Assembly: GCA_012517855.1 (NCBI GenBank)
Contig: JAAYUD010000008.1
Location: 1-64,000, forward strand
Length of the DNA: 64,000 nt
Direction of reading: 5' to 3'
From: Bacteroidales bacterium
GTDB taxonomy: Bacteria > Bacteroidota > Bacteroidia > Bacteroidales > Bacteroidaceae
Shown: positions 10,120 through 19,263 of the stretch, piece after piece
Position numbering within the stretch: the first letter of the stretch is position 1
How the letters are laid out: every line of letters starts with the position of its first letter
Position numbers and translations under genes: made by a program
Notes under the pieces: model-generated
Database searches by the model: none
What the model was told of the DNA's origin: nothing
What the model saw: the letters and a program-made list of their open reading frames with translations, nothing else

Positions 10120-11034
10120 ATGACGACATTAGCTCCTATATTAGTATTTGTCTACAATAGACCTAAACATACCCAACAGCTCGTCCGATCGTTACAGAGA
10201 AACGAATTGGCGGCACAAAGCCAATTGATAATCTATTCGGATGCTCCTCAAAACGAAATGGATCGTTTGGCAGTAGAAGAGACCAGAAACTACATACATT
10301 CCATTAAAGGATTCGCTACTTTATCGATTATTGAAAGAGAAAAAAATCACGGGCTGGCAAGAAATATTATAGACGGAGTAACTACACAAATCAATCGATA
10401 CGGTAGAATTATTGTTCTTGAAGATGATTTGATAGTAGCCCCTTATTTTTTACAATTTATGAATGATGCCCTTGAAATGTACAAAGACGAACCTAAAATA
10501 GGACACATACAAGGGTGCGATTTCACGAACGATGATTCGTTGCCAGATACTTTCCTTATTAAATGGACCGGTAGTTGGGGATGGGGCACTTGGAAAAGAG
10601 CATGGAAGCTATTTAATCCTAATGGCGAAGAATTACTAAAGCAGCTAGAATCAAGCAAACAAACAAGGGCGTTCGATTTTGATGGTAACTATCCCTTCAC
10701 TCGGATGTTGCGCCGGCAAGTGTCCGGAGCCAATCACTCATGGGCTATCCGCTGGAACGCTTCACTCTTCCTTTCAGATATTCTATCACTCAATGTGGGC
10801 AAGTCATTAGTACGCAATACAGGATTTGACAGTTCCGGGACCAACTGTGGCGGTGGTGACCTATATGATTCAAAAATATGGCAAGAATCTCTCCCAGTAA
10901 TAAAAATCAGTCCGATAAAAGAAGACAAGCACGCCCGAAAGATCTATGAAAGATATTACCACCGGACAAACTGCTTTATGGCAAAAGCGATAAGGCGAAT
11001 CAAACGAACTTTAAAAGGAGATTTTGGTGCATGA
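10120..11034 (+). CDS. Glycosyltransferase, GT-A fold
   Basis: This 304-residue product begins APILVFVYNRPKHTQQL and contains the metal-binding VLEDDLIVAPYFL near residue 107, preceded by NHGLARNIIDG. A WTGSWGWGTWKRAWKLF block matches a group of Bacteroidetes sugar transferases distantly related to GnT-I. It sits 12 nt after the previous gene in the same direction. No membrane segment is evident. The family assignment is moderate; the sugar transferred is unknown. Confidence 0.8.
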   Translation: MTTLAPILVFVYNRPKHTQQLVRSLQRNELAAQSQLIIYSDAPQNEMDRLAVEETRNYIHSIKGFATLSIIEREKNHGLARNIIDGVTTQINRYGRIIVLEDDLIVAPYFLQFMNDALEMYKDEPKIGHIQGCDFTNDDSLPDTFLIKWTGSWGWGTWKRAWKLFNPNGEELLKQLESSKQTRAFDFDGNYPFTRMLRRQVSGANHSWAIRWNASLFLSDILSLNVGKSLVRNTGFDSSGTNCGGGDLYDSKIWQESLPVIKISPIKEDKHARKIYERYYHRTNCFMAKAIRRIKRTLKGDFGA

Positions 11035-11087
11035 ACAATATAAAGTACCGACTAAATAAGTAACTTTGCAATAGTAAAAAGATAACT

Positions 11088-12353
11088 ATGAGAGTACTTC
11101 TAATTAATACTTCAGAGAGAATCGGCGGAGCCGCTATTGCTGCAAACCGCCTAATGGAATCCTTAAAGAACAATGGCATTAAAGCCAAACTGCTGGTTCG
11201 TGATAAACAAACCGACGAAATAAGTGTCGTAGGACTAGAAAAGAACTGGCTTCATATTGTAAAATTCGTTTGGGAGCGTTTTATTATATGGAAAGCCAAC
11301 CACTTTAAAAAAGACAACCTCTTTGCTGTAGATATAGCCAACTGCGGCACAGACATCACTGTATTGCCAGAATTCAAACAAGCAGACGTCATTCATCTAC
11401 ATTGGATAAATCAAGGCATGCTATCACTGAAAACAATTCGAAAGATTCAGCTATCTGGAAAACCAATTGTATGGACAATGCATGACATGTGGCCTTGTAC
11501 CGGAATATGCCACCATGCCAGAGAGTGTACTAATTATCAGACCGAATGCCACTGTTGTCCCTACCTCTATGGAGGAGGTTCAAACAAAGATCTCTCCTAC
11601 CGGGTATTTAGAGAAAAGATGAAATTATATAAGAATGCTCCCATCATCTTTGTAACATGCAGCAATTGGTTAAAAGAAAAGGCGCTAAGTAGTGCTTTAC
11701 TTGCAGGACAAACGGTGATTACTATTCCAAACCCTATAAATGTAGCGCTTTTTCAGCCACACGACAAAAAAGAAGCTCGTTCCAAATGCATGTTGCCCGT
11801 TACCGGCAAGTTGATACTTTTTGGCTCAGTGAAAGTCTCAGATAAAAGAAAAGGAATCGACTATCTGATCGAATCTTGCAAAATACTCAATGAGAAATAT
11901 CCTCAGTTAAAAGAACAGCTTAGCATCGTTGTATTCGGCAACCAATCGGAAGACCTACTGCACAACCTCCCTTTCCGTATTTTCCCACTGAATTTTATTA
12001 ATAATGACCACGATTTAGTAAATCTGTACAACGCTGTGGATTTATACGTCACCCCTTCTTTGGAAGAAAATCTACCAAACACGATTATGGAAGCTATGGC
12101 TTGTGGAGTCCCTTGCGTCGGATTCAACGTTGGAGGTATTCCCGAAATGATAGATCACTTGCATAATGGATACGTAGCACAATATAAATCATCAGAAGAC
12201 TTTGCCAACGGTATCCATTGGCTGCTTACGAACCCCGATTATAAACAAATATCTGAACAAGCATGTCACAAAGCAGTCGCCAATTATTCTGAAGGTAATG
12301 TAGCTAAAAAATATATTGAAATATATAATAAAATAACCGGTAAAAATGCCTGA
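11088..12353 (+). CDS. Glycosyltransferase family 4
   Basis: The 421-residue GT-B enzyme has the N-terminal glycine motif RIGGAAIAANRL and the C-terminal donor-binding EX7E signature, SLEENLPNTIMEAMACGVP, followed by GGIPEMIDH. VIHLHWINQGMLS and WTMHDMWPCTG, with a cysteine-rich CHHARECTNY, are typical of the WcaC-like Bacteroidetes subgroup. A TAACTTTG box at 11061-11068 could give it its own promoter within the cluster. It overlaps the following glycosyltransferase by 8 nt. Confidence 0.9.
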   Translation: MRVLLINTSERIGGAAIAANRLMESLKNNGIKAKLLVRDKQTDEISVVGLEKNWLHIVKFVWERFIIWKANHFKKDNLFAVDIANCGTDITVLPEFKQADVIHLHWINQGMLSLKTIRKIQLSGKPIVWTMHDMWPCTGICHHARECTNYQTECHCCPYLYGGGSNKDLSYRVFREKMKLYKNAPIIFVTCSNWLKEKALSSALLAGQTVITIPNPINVALFQPHDKKEARSKCMLPVTGKLILFGSVKVSDKRKGIDYLIESCKILNEKYPQLKEQLSIVVFGNQSEDLLHNLPFRIFPLNFINNDHDLVNLYNAVDLYVTPSLEENLPNTIMEAMACGVPCVGFNVGGIPEMIDHLHNGYVAQYKSSEDFANGIHWLLTNPDYKQISEQACHKAVANYSEGNVAKKYIEIYNKITGKNA

Positions 12354-13104
12354 GACCTCATCACATCCTACTTTTTCAGTAATTACAATAACCTACAACG
12401 CAGGAAAGACACTGGAAAGTACAATCCGCAGTGTTGCAGAGCAAATCTCCAATTACCCTCAAATAGAATATATTATTGTAGACGGAGCTTCTAAAGATAA
12501 CACCCTATTAATCGCAGAACAATACAAAAAGTACATTACCAAAATGCTCAGCGAACCCGACAAGGGGTTATATGATGCAATGAACAAAGGAATTGATTTA
12601 GCAACAGGCGATTATCTCTGTTTTTTGAATGCAGGAGACACATTTTATAGGCCAGACACGCTAAAACAAATCGCAAGACGTGCCACTGAAGATTCGCCCG
12701 ACATCATTTACGGAGAAACAGCAATAGTAGACAGCACAGGCAAGTTCCTTCATTTACGCCGACTCCGTGCTCCCGAGATGCTTACATGGAAAAGCTTCAA
12801 GAAGGGGATGTTGGTTTGCCACCAAGCTTTCTTTGTCAAACGGACCCAGGTAGAGCATTATAATACAAAATATCGATATTCAGCAGACTTCGATTGGTCT
12901 ATTCGGGTAATGAAAAAAGCCAAAGCCATATACAATACCCACCTAACCTTAATAAATTATTTGGATGAGGGGTTAACCACTAATAATCGCTTCGATTCAT
13001 TATGGGAGCGTTTTCATATCATGGCACATCATTATGGTATATTAAGCACAGTAGGATACCATATCATATTTATTTCCCGACTGCTATTTCTCCGCAGCAA
13101 GTAA
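12346..13104 (+). CDS. Glycosyltransferase family 2 (WcaE-like)
   Basis: The 252-residue product has FSVITITYNAGKTLESTI, IIVDGASKDNT and the metal-binding CFLNAGDTF in place of DxD, plus EPDKGLYDAMNKGI, as in the colanic-acid WcaE/WcaA type. It begins inside the stop of the previous gene (8-nt overlap), so translation is probably coupled. Its last 21 nt overlap the end of the convergent sirtuin gene, which closes the glycan cluster. Confidence 0.88.
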   Translation: MPETSSHPTFSVITITYNAGKTLESTIRSVAEQISNYPQIEYIIVDGASKDNTLLIAEQYKKYITKMLSEPDKGLYDAMNKGIDLATGDYLCFLNAGDTFYRPDTLKQIARRATEDSPDIIYGETAIVDSTGKFLHLRRLRAPEMLTWKSFKKGMLVCHQAFFVKRTQVEHYNTKYRYSADFDWSIRVMKKAKAIYNTHLTLINYLDEGLTTNNRFDSLWERFHIMAHHYGILSTVGYHIIFISRLLFLRSK

Positions 13105-13788
13105 TTCCTTCAGTTCGGCAACACCTGTCGATGCACCTTTTTGAATAAAATGGATATTACGATAAGAATGAGCATCTACTGGCTTTGGATCTATCAAATA
13201 AATTTCCGCTTCTCGGGGCACATAATTCAACAATCCAGCTGCAGGATAAACAACCATAGAAGTACCGATTATAACAAATATATCCGATTCCTCAACGTAT
13301 TTAATGGCTGTTTCTATTTCGGGGACAGCCTCTCCAAACCACACAATAAACGGGCGAAATTGTGATCCGTCACCAGACTTATCTCCCAATTTCACTTCAT
13401 ATTCTGAAGGATTCAGCTTCTTAACAAAGTGAGGATTATTGGGATCACGGCTGGAACAGACCTTAGTCAACTCACCATGTAGATGAATAACATGAGAACT
13501 TCCGGCACGCTCATGCAAATCATCAATATTCTGAGTGACGACCGTTACATTATAATCTTTCTCCATTTCGGCAAGTAATACATGCCCCCTATTAGGCTGA
13601 GCAGTAAGCAATTTCCTGCGTTGTTCATTATAAAAATGAAGCACAAGTTCAGGGTCACGTGCATAGCCCTCGGGAGTTGCCACTTGCTGTACTGGATATT
13701 TATCCCACAATCCACCTGCATCGCGAAAGGTACTAAACCCACTTTCAACACTCATACCAGCACCTGATAAAACCACTAAATTTCTCAT
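13084..13788 (-). CDS. Sir2-family NAD-dependent protein deacylase
   Basis: Read from ATG 13788, the 234-residue protein starts MRNLVVLSGAGMSVESGFSTFR, the NAD-binding GAGxS motif. TQNIDDLHERAG and the catalytic HLHGE follow. The four zinc cysteines usual in sirtuins are not present: the region after HGEL has a single Cys (KVCSSRDPN). This zinc-free pattern is, from memory, common in Bacteroidetes Sir2 proteins. A longer frame to 13851 would add a hydrophobic stretch and is less likely. The gene is convergent with the last glycosyltransferase gene. Confidence 0.9.
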   Translation of the reverse strand: MRNLVVLSGAGMSVESGFSTFRDAGGLWDKYPVQQVATPEGYARDPELVLHFYNEQRRKLLTAQPNRGHVLLAEMEKDYNVTVVTQNIDDLHERAGSSHVIHLHGELTKVCSSRDPNNPHFVKKLNPSEYEVKLGDKSGDGSQFRPFIVWFGEAVPEIETAIKYVEESDIFVIIGTSMVVYPAAGLLNYVPREAEIYLIDPKPVDAHSYRNIHFIQKGASTGVAELKELLAAEK

Positions 13789-14039
13789 AATACATTCTTT
13801 TAACAATAGACAAATATAGCAGAAGTAAAGAGCAATAACAACACAAATCACAAAATTTATTCAATCTAACTAAAAGATATCCGCCCATCAATGTAATGAA
13901 ATATATAAATATTTTCACTTTAAAAAGCCTTTTCGACAACACATGATCTGTATAATTTGAAGAAACAATAAAAAATAAAGGTAAAATAGCACTCTATTCA
14001 AATAAAACACGTATTTTTGTTGCTTGATAAACAAAATAT

Positions 14040-14624
14040 ATGGATAAATTCAGTTACGCTATTGGCCTGGGAATAGGCCAGAACTTAGTAAGCATGGGAG
14101 CTAAAGAAATCAATATAGATGATTTTTCCCAGGCTATTAGTGATATTATAGAAGGTAATCAAACAAAAATTTCGCATACGGAAGCTCGTGATATTGTCAA
14201 TACATTCTTTCAAGAAATAGCACAAAAAGCCAATGCTGCCAATATACAACAGGGCGAAGTATTTCTCGAAGAAAATAAGAAAAGGGGTAATATCATTACT
14301 CTAGATAGCGGCTTACAATACGAAATTCTGAAAGATGGAAATGGAAAAACTCCTTCAATGAACGACCAAGTGCAATGCCATTACGAAGGAACACTTATTG
14401 ATGGTACATTGTTTGATAGTTCTATAAAACGTGGAGAACCGGCAATCTTTGGTGTCAACCAAGTAATTGCAGGATGGACAGAGGCGTTACAGCTAATGAA
14501 AGAAGGAGCTAAATGGCGCTTATACATCCCCTTCAATTTAGCCTATGGAGAACAAGGAGCCGGAGAATCTATTCCACCGTATAGCACTTTAGTATTTGAA
14601 GTTGAATTAATAAAAGTATTATAA
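14040..14624 (+). CDS. FKBP-type peptidyl-prolyl isomerase, no signal peptide
   Basis: The 194-residue product has an N-terminal helical dimerisation region like that of FkpA/Mip (residues 1-80, beginning MDKFSYAIGLGIGQNL) and a C-terminal FKBP domain with YEGTLIDGTLFDSS, VIAGWTEAL and NLAYGEQGAG. It catalyses cis-trans isomerisation of prolyl bonds. There is no signal sequence, unlike the next gene, so the two are a cytoplasmic/envelope pair of paralogues 22 nt apart. A TATTTTTG box at 14012-14019 is a plausible promoter. Confidence 0.92.
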   Translation: MDKFSYAIGLGIGQNLVSMGAKEINIDDFSQAISDIIEGNQTKISHTEARDIVNTFFQEIAQKANAANIQQGEVFLEENKKRGNIITLDSGLQYEILKDGNGKTPSMNDQVQCHYEGTLIDGTLFDSSIKRGEPAIFGVNQVIAGWTEALQLMKEGAKWRLYIPFNLAYGEQGAGESIPPYSTLVFEVELIKVL

Positions 14625-14646
14625 ATAAAAAAACGAAAGTAAAAAA

Positions 14647-15513
14647 ATGAAGAAAGTTACATTATTGGCAGCTATCGTAGCAACGGTAAGCTTTGCTTCT
14701 TGTACAGCTCAGAGTCCAAAACCTGAACTAAAAACAGACATTGACTCATTGTCATATTCTATCGGTATGGCACAAACACAAGGTTTGAAAGAATACTTGG
14801 TAGGCCGTCTTGAAGTAGATACAACGCACATGGATGAATTCATCAAAGGCATAATGGACGGTTCGAAAAAAACGAGCAAAAAAGAAGCTGCTTACATGGC
14901 AGGTCTACAAATCGGTAACCAAATCAGCAATCAGATGGTTAAAGGCATCAACAAAGAGCTGTTCGGTACAGATTCTACAAAAACTATCAACAAAAATGAC
15001 TTCCTAGCCGGTTTTATTTCCGGAACATTAAACAAAGGTGGCAAAATGACCATGCAAGCAGCACAAGCTTATGTTCAGACAAGAATGGAAGCTATCAAAG
15101 CTAAGTCTATGGAAAAAGCATACGGTGCCAACAAAAAGGCCGGTGAAGACTTCCTTGCTGCCAACAAAACAAAACCGGGTGTCGTTACGACTCCAAGTGG
15201 TTTGCAATACAAAATAGAAACCAAAGGTACAGGGCCAATGCCAACCAATACTTCAAAAGTTAAAATCAACTACAGAGGTACCACCATTGATGGTAAAGAG
15301 TTCGACAGTTCTTTCAAACGCAAAGAACCCGCTACACTTGTTGTAGGTCAAAACATCAAAGGTTTCTCTGAAGGATTGAAATTAATGCCTGTAGGTTCTA
15401 AATTCATATTCTACATTCCTCAGAATTTAGCATATGGCACTCAAGAAGCAGGACAAATCAAGCCATTCTCTACTTTAATCTTCGAAGTTGAGTTATTGAG
15501 CATCGAAAAATAG
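14647..15513 (+). CDS. FKBP-type peptidyl-prolyl isomerase, lipoprotein
   Basis: The N-terminus MKKVTLLAAIVATVSFASC is a lipoprotein signal with Cys19 as the anchor. A Mip/FkpA-like helical domain follows (SYSIGMAQTQGLKEY) and then the FKBP domain from about residue 175, with GLQYKIETKGTG, GTTIDGKEFDSSF and NLAYGTQEAG. At 288 residues it is longer than its neighbour because of an extended linker. It likely helps fold envelope proteins. A strong terminator (15535-15572) lies 21 nt past the stop, so the two isomerase genes form one operon. Confidence 0.93.
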   Translation: MKKVTLLAAIVATVSFASCTAQSPKPELKTDIDSLSYSIGMAQTQGLKEYLVGRLEVDTTHMDEFIKGIMDGSKKTSKKEAAYMAGLQIGNQISNQMVKGINKELFGTDSTKTINKNDFLAGFISGTLNKGGKMTMQAAQAYVQTRMEAIKAKSMEKAYGANKKAGEDFLAANKTKPGVVTTPSGLQYKIETKGTGPMPTNTSKVKINYRGTTIDGKEFDSSFKRKEPATLVVGQNIKGFSEGLKLMPVGSKFIFYIPQNLAYGTQEAGQIKPFSTLIFEVELLSIEK

Positions 15514-15534
15514 TATTTTGCTAAATACGAATTC

Positions 15535-15572
15535 AAAAACGCATAGAAAATTTATTTTCTATGCGTTTTTTT
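15535..15572 (+). terminator. Intrinsic terminator after FKBP genes
   Basis: A 16-bp perfect stem (aaaaacgcatagaaaa with its complement, loop ttta) ends in a run of seven T. Confidence 0.9.
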
Positions 15573-15655
15573 GTACATTTGTGTAGATAATATAAAATAA
15601 TTAATTATATTTGCTTACTATTTGATATTGATACTGAAAAATATAGTTTATTATT

Positions 15656-16117
15656 ATGGAAAAAGTCGATAACTTAGACAGGAAAATCTTAGAGATTATT
15701 ACTTTGAATGCACGAATTCCTTTCAAAGATGTAGCCGTAAAATGCGGCGTTTCTCGTGCTGCGATTCACCAACGCGTACAGCGCCTTATAGAAATGGGCG
15801 TCATCGTTGGCTCTGGATACCATGTTAACCCCAAATCTTTGGGGTATTCTACATGTACTTATATCGGAATCACTTTGGAAAAAGGCTCTATGTACAAATC
15901 GGTCGTTGCGGAATTGAAGAAACTCCCTGAAATAGTAGAATGTCATTTCACTACAGGGTCTTATACCATGCTGACCAAAGTCTATGCGCGCGACAATGAA
16001 CATCTGATGGATCTATTAAACAATAAGTTGCAAGAGATACCGGGTGTTATCGCTACAGAAACGTTGATTTCATTAGAACAAAGCATTCGCAAAGAAGTTC
16101 CCATCATCCACGAATAG
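15656..16117 (+). CDS. Lrp/AsnC-family transcriptional regulator
   Basis: The 153-residue protein has the N-terminal winged helix-turn-helix (LDRKILEIITLNARIPFKDV, then CGVSRAAIHQRVQRLIEMGV) and the C-terminal RAM ligand-binding domain. Members form octamers and respond to amino acids. The next gene starts 7 nt after its stop, so the two are co-transcribed. A TATATTTG box at 15606-15613 could be the promoter. Target genes cannot be inferred. Confidence 0.92.
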   Translation: MEKVDNLDRKILEIITLNARIPFKDVAVKCGVSRAAIHQRVQRLIEMGVIVGSGYHVNPKSLGYSTCTYIGITLEKGSMYKSVVAELKKLPEIVECHFTTGSYTMLTKVYARDNEHLMDLLNNKLQEIPGVIATETLISLEQSIRKEVPIIHE

Positions 16118-16124
16118 GCGAGGA

Positions 16125-16436
16125 ATGGATCTACTTCAATACAATCATTGGAATGGAATATTAATAGGGTTATGCACCTTTATCATAATAGGTGCATTTC
16201 ATCCTATTGTTATTAAAGCCGAGTATTATTACGGAAAACAATGTTGGTGGATATTCTTAGCAGGAGGAATCATTAGCCTGACAGCCTCACTTCTACTCGC
16301 CGACTTGTTTTTCAGTCCTCTGCTAGGAGTGTTCGGATTCACATGCTTTTGGAGTATCAAAGAACTTTATGAACAAGAAGAAAGAGTGCACAAAGGACTT
16401 TATCCGAAGAACCCAAAAAGAAAATATCCTTTCTGA
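16125..16436 (+). CDS. Small membrane protein, DUF4491-like
   Basis: The 103-residue product has three hydrophobic segments (about residues 10-27, 41-60 and 63-80). It ends with a charged tail that carries LYEQEERVHKGLYPKNPKRKY. This matches my recollection of the Bacteroidales family DUF4491, which has no known function. It follows the Lrp-type regulator by 7 nt in one operon. The family name is from memory and moderate in confidence; that it is a real gene is well supported by its spacing and composition. Confidence 0.75.
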   Translation: MDLLQYNHWNGILIGLCTFIIIGAFHPIVIKAEYYYGKQCWWIFLAGGIISLTASLLLADLFFSPLLGVFGFTCFWSIKELYEQEERVHKGLYPKNPKRKYPF

Positions 16437-16458
16437 ACATAATTTTTAGGCGAAATTC

Positions 16459-16489
16459 TTGCTCAACTCAAAGGAATGCATTACTTTTG
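16459..16489 (+). promoter_or_regulatory. Promoter of the CAT-anticodon tRNA
   Basis: TTGC at 16459-16462, 19 nt, then TACTTTTG at 16482-16489; the tRNA starts 28 nt further on. Confidence 0.55.
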
Positions 16490-16516
16490 TACCCGCATCC
16501 TTAAAGAGGATACATC

Positions 16517-16590
16517 GGGCTTTTAGCTCAGTTGGTTAGAGCAACAGACTCATAATCTGGAGGTCCTAGGTTCAAGCCCTAGATGGCCCA
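16517..16590 (+). tRNA. tRNA with anticodon CAT (tRNA-Met or lysidine tRNA-Ile2)
   Basis: The 74-nt sequence folds as a cloverleaf. The acceptor pairs GGGC with GCCC but has one T:T mismatch near the base. The D-arm is GCTC/GAGC, the anticodon loop is CTCATAA (CAT at 16551-16553), and the T-arm is CTAGG/CCTAG with loop TTCAAGC. CCA is not encoded. Both elongator Met and Ile2 tRNAs have this loop, so amino-acid identity is left open. It lacks initiator features I could rely on. A terminator follows at 16596. Confidence 0.93.
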
Positions 16591-16595
16591 CTCGC

Positions 16596-16642
16596 AAAAC
16601 GCTAAATATGCTACAACAAGCATTTTAGCGTTTTATATTTTT
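16596..16642 (+). terminator. Terminator after tRNA
   Basis: An 11-bp outer stem (aaaacgctaaa and its complement) and a 5-bp inner stem (atgct/agcat) around loop acaaca, followed by a T-rich stretch. Confidence 0.8.
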
Positions 16643-17037
16643 ATATCCACTATAAATCACTAATAGAGCTCAATACAGGAATTACTGAGAATGCATAACA
16701 AATCCATACCCTTAACATCTCTGCAAAAGATTCAGTATTAAGAATCTTTGCCACCTCCGTATGACACCATACGAAACTGCATCACAGCATATTAACAGCA
16801 CACCGTATACAACGCCAGCGAAAAAAGGCTCCAAAATCGACTCAAGAGCATGTTGTGAGTACGTTATTTTCAGCGGACCTCTGCTTAGAACAATTCTAAA
16901 CGATAGCCTACAGATAGCTGAGGAGCAGTTTGTACACAAATGAGTATGCTCCAGTCGTTTTGATAAATACCTTATTAACGATGGAAGTTTACAGGCAAGT
17001 AAATGCGAGAACTTCTTCCCAACAAATGCTTCTACAT
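16643..17037. other. Intergenic stretch with no recognised gene
   Basis: Two opposed reading frames of 60-75 codons (around 16712-16943) overlap each other, and neither resembles a known protein. I see no strong promoter or repeat. It may be the decayed end of a gene. Confidence 0.5.
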
Positions 17038-18006
17038 TTATTTTGACGGGTTGAAGTTAGCGTTGATATAATCGTCTATACAGAATTTTTTATTCAATAC
17101 AGGTTTATCAATGAACCGCACTCGTTTGTGAATGGCCAGTAATTGTTGCTTGTCGATAAATTGCGAGAGAAATTCTTCTATTTCCGCAATATTACTTTTC
17201 ATCGGCGATTCGGCTATTTCGTGCGCTGCATTTTCCACATCATAAAAATAGTAGGGGCACTTCAACTTGTCAAACTCTTCCGCCAGTTTTTTTGATCCGA
17301 AAAAGCAATATTGGAAAAATGACACTTTATCGTAAGGTACCCGATTATCGGCATCACCATGAAAAAACAGGATAGGGCACGGTTGCTTATCCCAATGCAG
17401 CGACTCTGAAGTGCTTAAAATAGCTCCTGCAAATGAAATGACGCCAGCATATCGAAATCCGTCGGGCAATTTTCTTATGCGTTTATTTCCCGAGCAGAGA
17501 TAATATTCGGCCTGCAATACCGACACCGCACCGGCACTTGATCCGTTGATGATGATACGAGCGGGATCGATTTTCCATTCATCAGCTTTGCTAAGAATGA
17601 AACTAGTAGCATCATACAAATCTTCAACAGCTACATTAATAGTATTTTCAAATAAAAGAGGATACTCTGCCTTAGCAATTTTCTCTCCTTTCTGCAAACG
17701 CCCCAATAATGGTCTCAATCCCAAACGATAATCGATAGAAAATACAACATAGCCCTTCTCAGCCATTTCCTTGAAATAAGAAAGATAGCCTTCCCAATCG
17801 CGATGACCTCCTACAAATCCACCTCCAAACATAAAAACGATACATGGTTTTACCGATCTATCGCTTTCGCTTATTGCTGAATAACGATCTAAACGAAGGG
17901 TATCGTTGTCCTTTATTGAATAGACAAAAGTACTTTTGGCCACCTGTGCTACGCTTGTTATATAAACAAACAGCAATAACGTAAATGTAAAAATCTTCGT
18001 GCGCAT
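17038..18006 (-). CDS. Exported carboxylesterase/lipase, alpha/beta-hydrolase
   Basis: From ATG 18006 the 322-residue protein has a signal peptide (MRTKIFTFTLLLFVYITSVA). It has the oxyanion-hole motif FMFGGGFVGGH, a variant of HGG. The nucleophile lies in NGSSAGA, the acid in FHGDADNRVPYD and the histidine in NAAHEIAE. This matches the BD-FAE/carboxylesterase group of Bacteroidetes secreted esterases, which remove acyl groups from sugars or small esters. A longer frame to 18093 would place 29 residues before the signal peptide and is unlikely. It stands alone, with the repeat region upstream. Confidence 0.85.
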   Translation of the reverse strand: MRTKIFTFTLLLFVYITSVAQVAKSTFVYSIKDNDTLRLDRYSAISESDRSVKPCIVFMFGGGFVGGHRDWEGYLSYFKEMAEKGYVVFSIDYRLGLRPLLGRLQKGEKIAKAEYPLLFENTINVAVEDLYDATSFILSKADEWKIDPARIIINGSSAGAVSVLQAEYYLCSGNKRIRKLPDGFRYAGVISFAGAILSTSESLHWDKQPCPILFFHGDADNRVPYDKVSFFQYCFFGSKKLAEEFDKLKCPYYFYDVENAAHEIAESPMKSNIAEIEEFLSQFIDKQQLLAIHKRVRFIDKPVLNKKFCIDDYINANFNPSK

Positions 18007-19263
18007 AATATTGATTATTAGTATTCGTATTCCAATAGTTGCCAGACAAATAGAAGCAAAAGACCTCGCTATTATAGTATAGCTAATAACCACTAATAAA
18101 TGACAAGCCTATTTCTTTGACCGAAAAGCGATATATCTCCTTTCGAAATTGTAAAGTTATTAAAATATTTCCACTATACAATTTATTACACATCAAAATG
18201 TAAAAATAGGTGGTACACACCGATACAAGGTTAATAAGAAAAAACAGACGTATGTCACAACCATAACTAACAGAAGTTACTGCGGTAACTAACGGAAGTT
18301 ATCATGATAAGTAACGTTAGTTTCTTCTGCGACATACGTTAGTTATGGCTGCGACATACGTTTGATTTTTGCAAAGTTGTCGTATGTTAGTTTTTTCGGT
18401 GACGTCCTTAAGTTTTTCAGAAGACGTATGGACGTCAATAAATTTAGGTCCTTATGTCGTTTTAGGAAGATAAGTACAGTACTAATTTGTTGAAATAATC
18501 GTGTTTCACTGACTACTTAAAAAGGGGGCGTACCGGTATGAATCATTTCGATGTTTTCTATAATAATAGTTTTAGTATCCATTACCGTCATGGTTATCGG
18601 CTGTATATCAGCTAGATATTGAGATGCGATAGCAAAACGGGACCTGAAAAGAGCATCTTCTCTCTGAGGATCAATGAATTATGATCTCTACAAAAGTGCA
18701 CTAAGAATGAGTGATATAAGCAGCTTTTGAAGATTCGTGTACAAGAATTGCTAACTCGAATACTCGAGTTGTATTTTGCGAGATGCACACCCCATTGACG
18801 TAAGATTGCGCTGACCGACAATTTGTTATCTCGAAGCCGTTTTTCGGAACGTTTTCGGAGATGAATATTGAGTGCGATGCTGATACTATTTTAACCATAC
18901 CGAAGTGGCACTCCTTGATATACAAAATGGAACCTTTGTTCTCAAAAAATGATAAGGACGAACATAAAAATTCATAAGGACAAAACCAAAAGTTTATACT
19001 TACAAACATTTAGTTTCGTCCTTATGAATTTCTTGCTGTATATCAACGATTTGCGTGCAATATACTTATGCCTTGCTCTAATTCGATTTATATTCGAACG
19101 CTGAAACAATAGCGAAAATAGTGCCCTCTAATGGTCTGTCACTGATGTTAGGATAAAAAAGTATCAGAATATCTGGAAATATTCACATTTTACATCGCAC
19201 ATTGATATATACCAAATGATGTGGCAGGAAGTACACTAAAATATAAAACAGTATAATCTTAAT
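18007..19263. repeat. Mosaic intergenic repeat, copy B
   Basis: About 1.25 kb without a credible gene. Much of 18780-19060 is the reverse complement of copy A: the 17-mer GTCAATGGGGTGTGCAT is on the minus strand at 18783-18799, a long block of copy A beginning gttctcaaaaaatgataagg recurs at about 18938, and a relative of the 23-bp hairpin is at about 18983-19030. The other 17-mer GGATAAAAAAGTATCAG is on the plus strand at 19151-19167. Bases 19185-19240 match 51545-51600 of copy C directly. The palindrome unit near 18377 has only its left arm. The mixed orientations mean the family is built from shuffled blocks. Confidence 0.75.

Noticed and set aside
16712-16943. Opposed frames of 60 and 75 codons between the tRNA and the esterase
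   Set aside because: They overlap each other, neither has a known motif, and promoters are lacking.
18551-18622. A 23-codon hydrophobic micro-frame (MFSIIIVLVSITVMVIGCIS) in repeat copy B
   Set aside because: I find no matching frame in copies A or C and no strong ribosome-binding site; chance A/T-rich coding is more likely.
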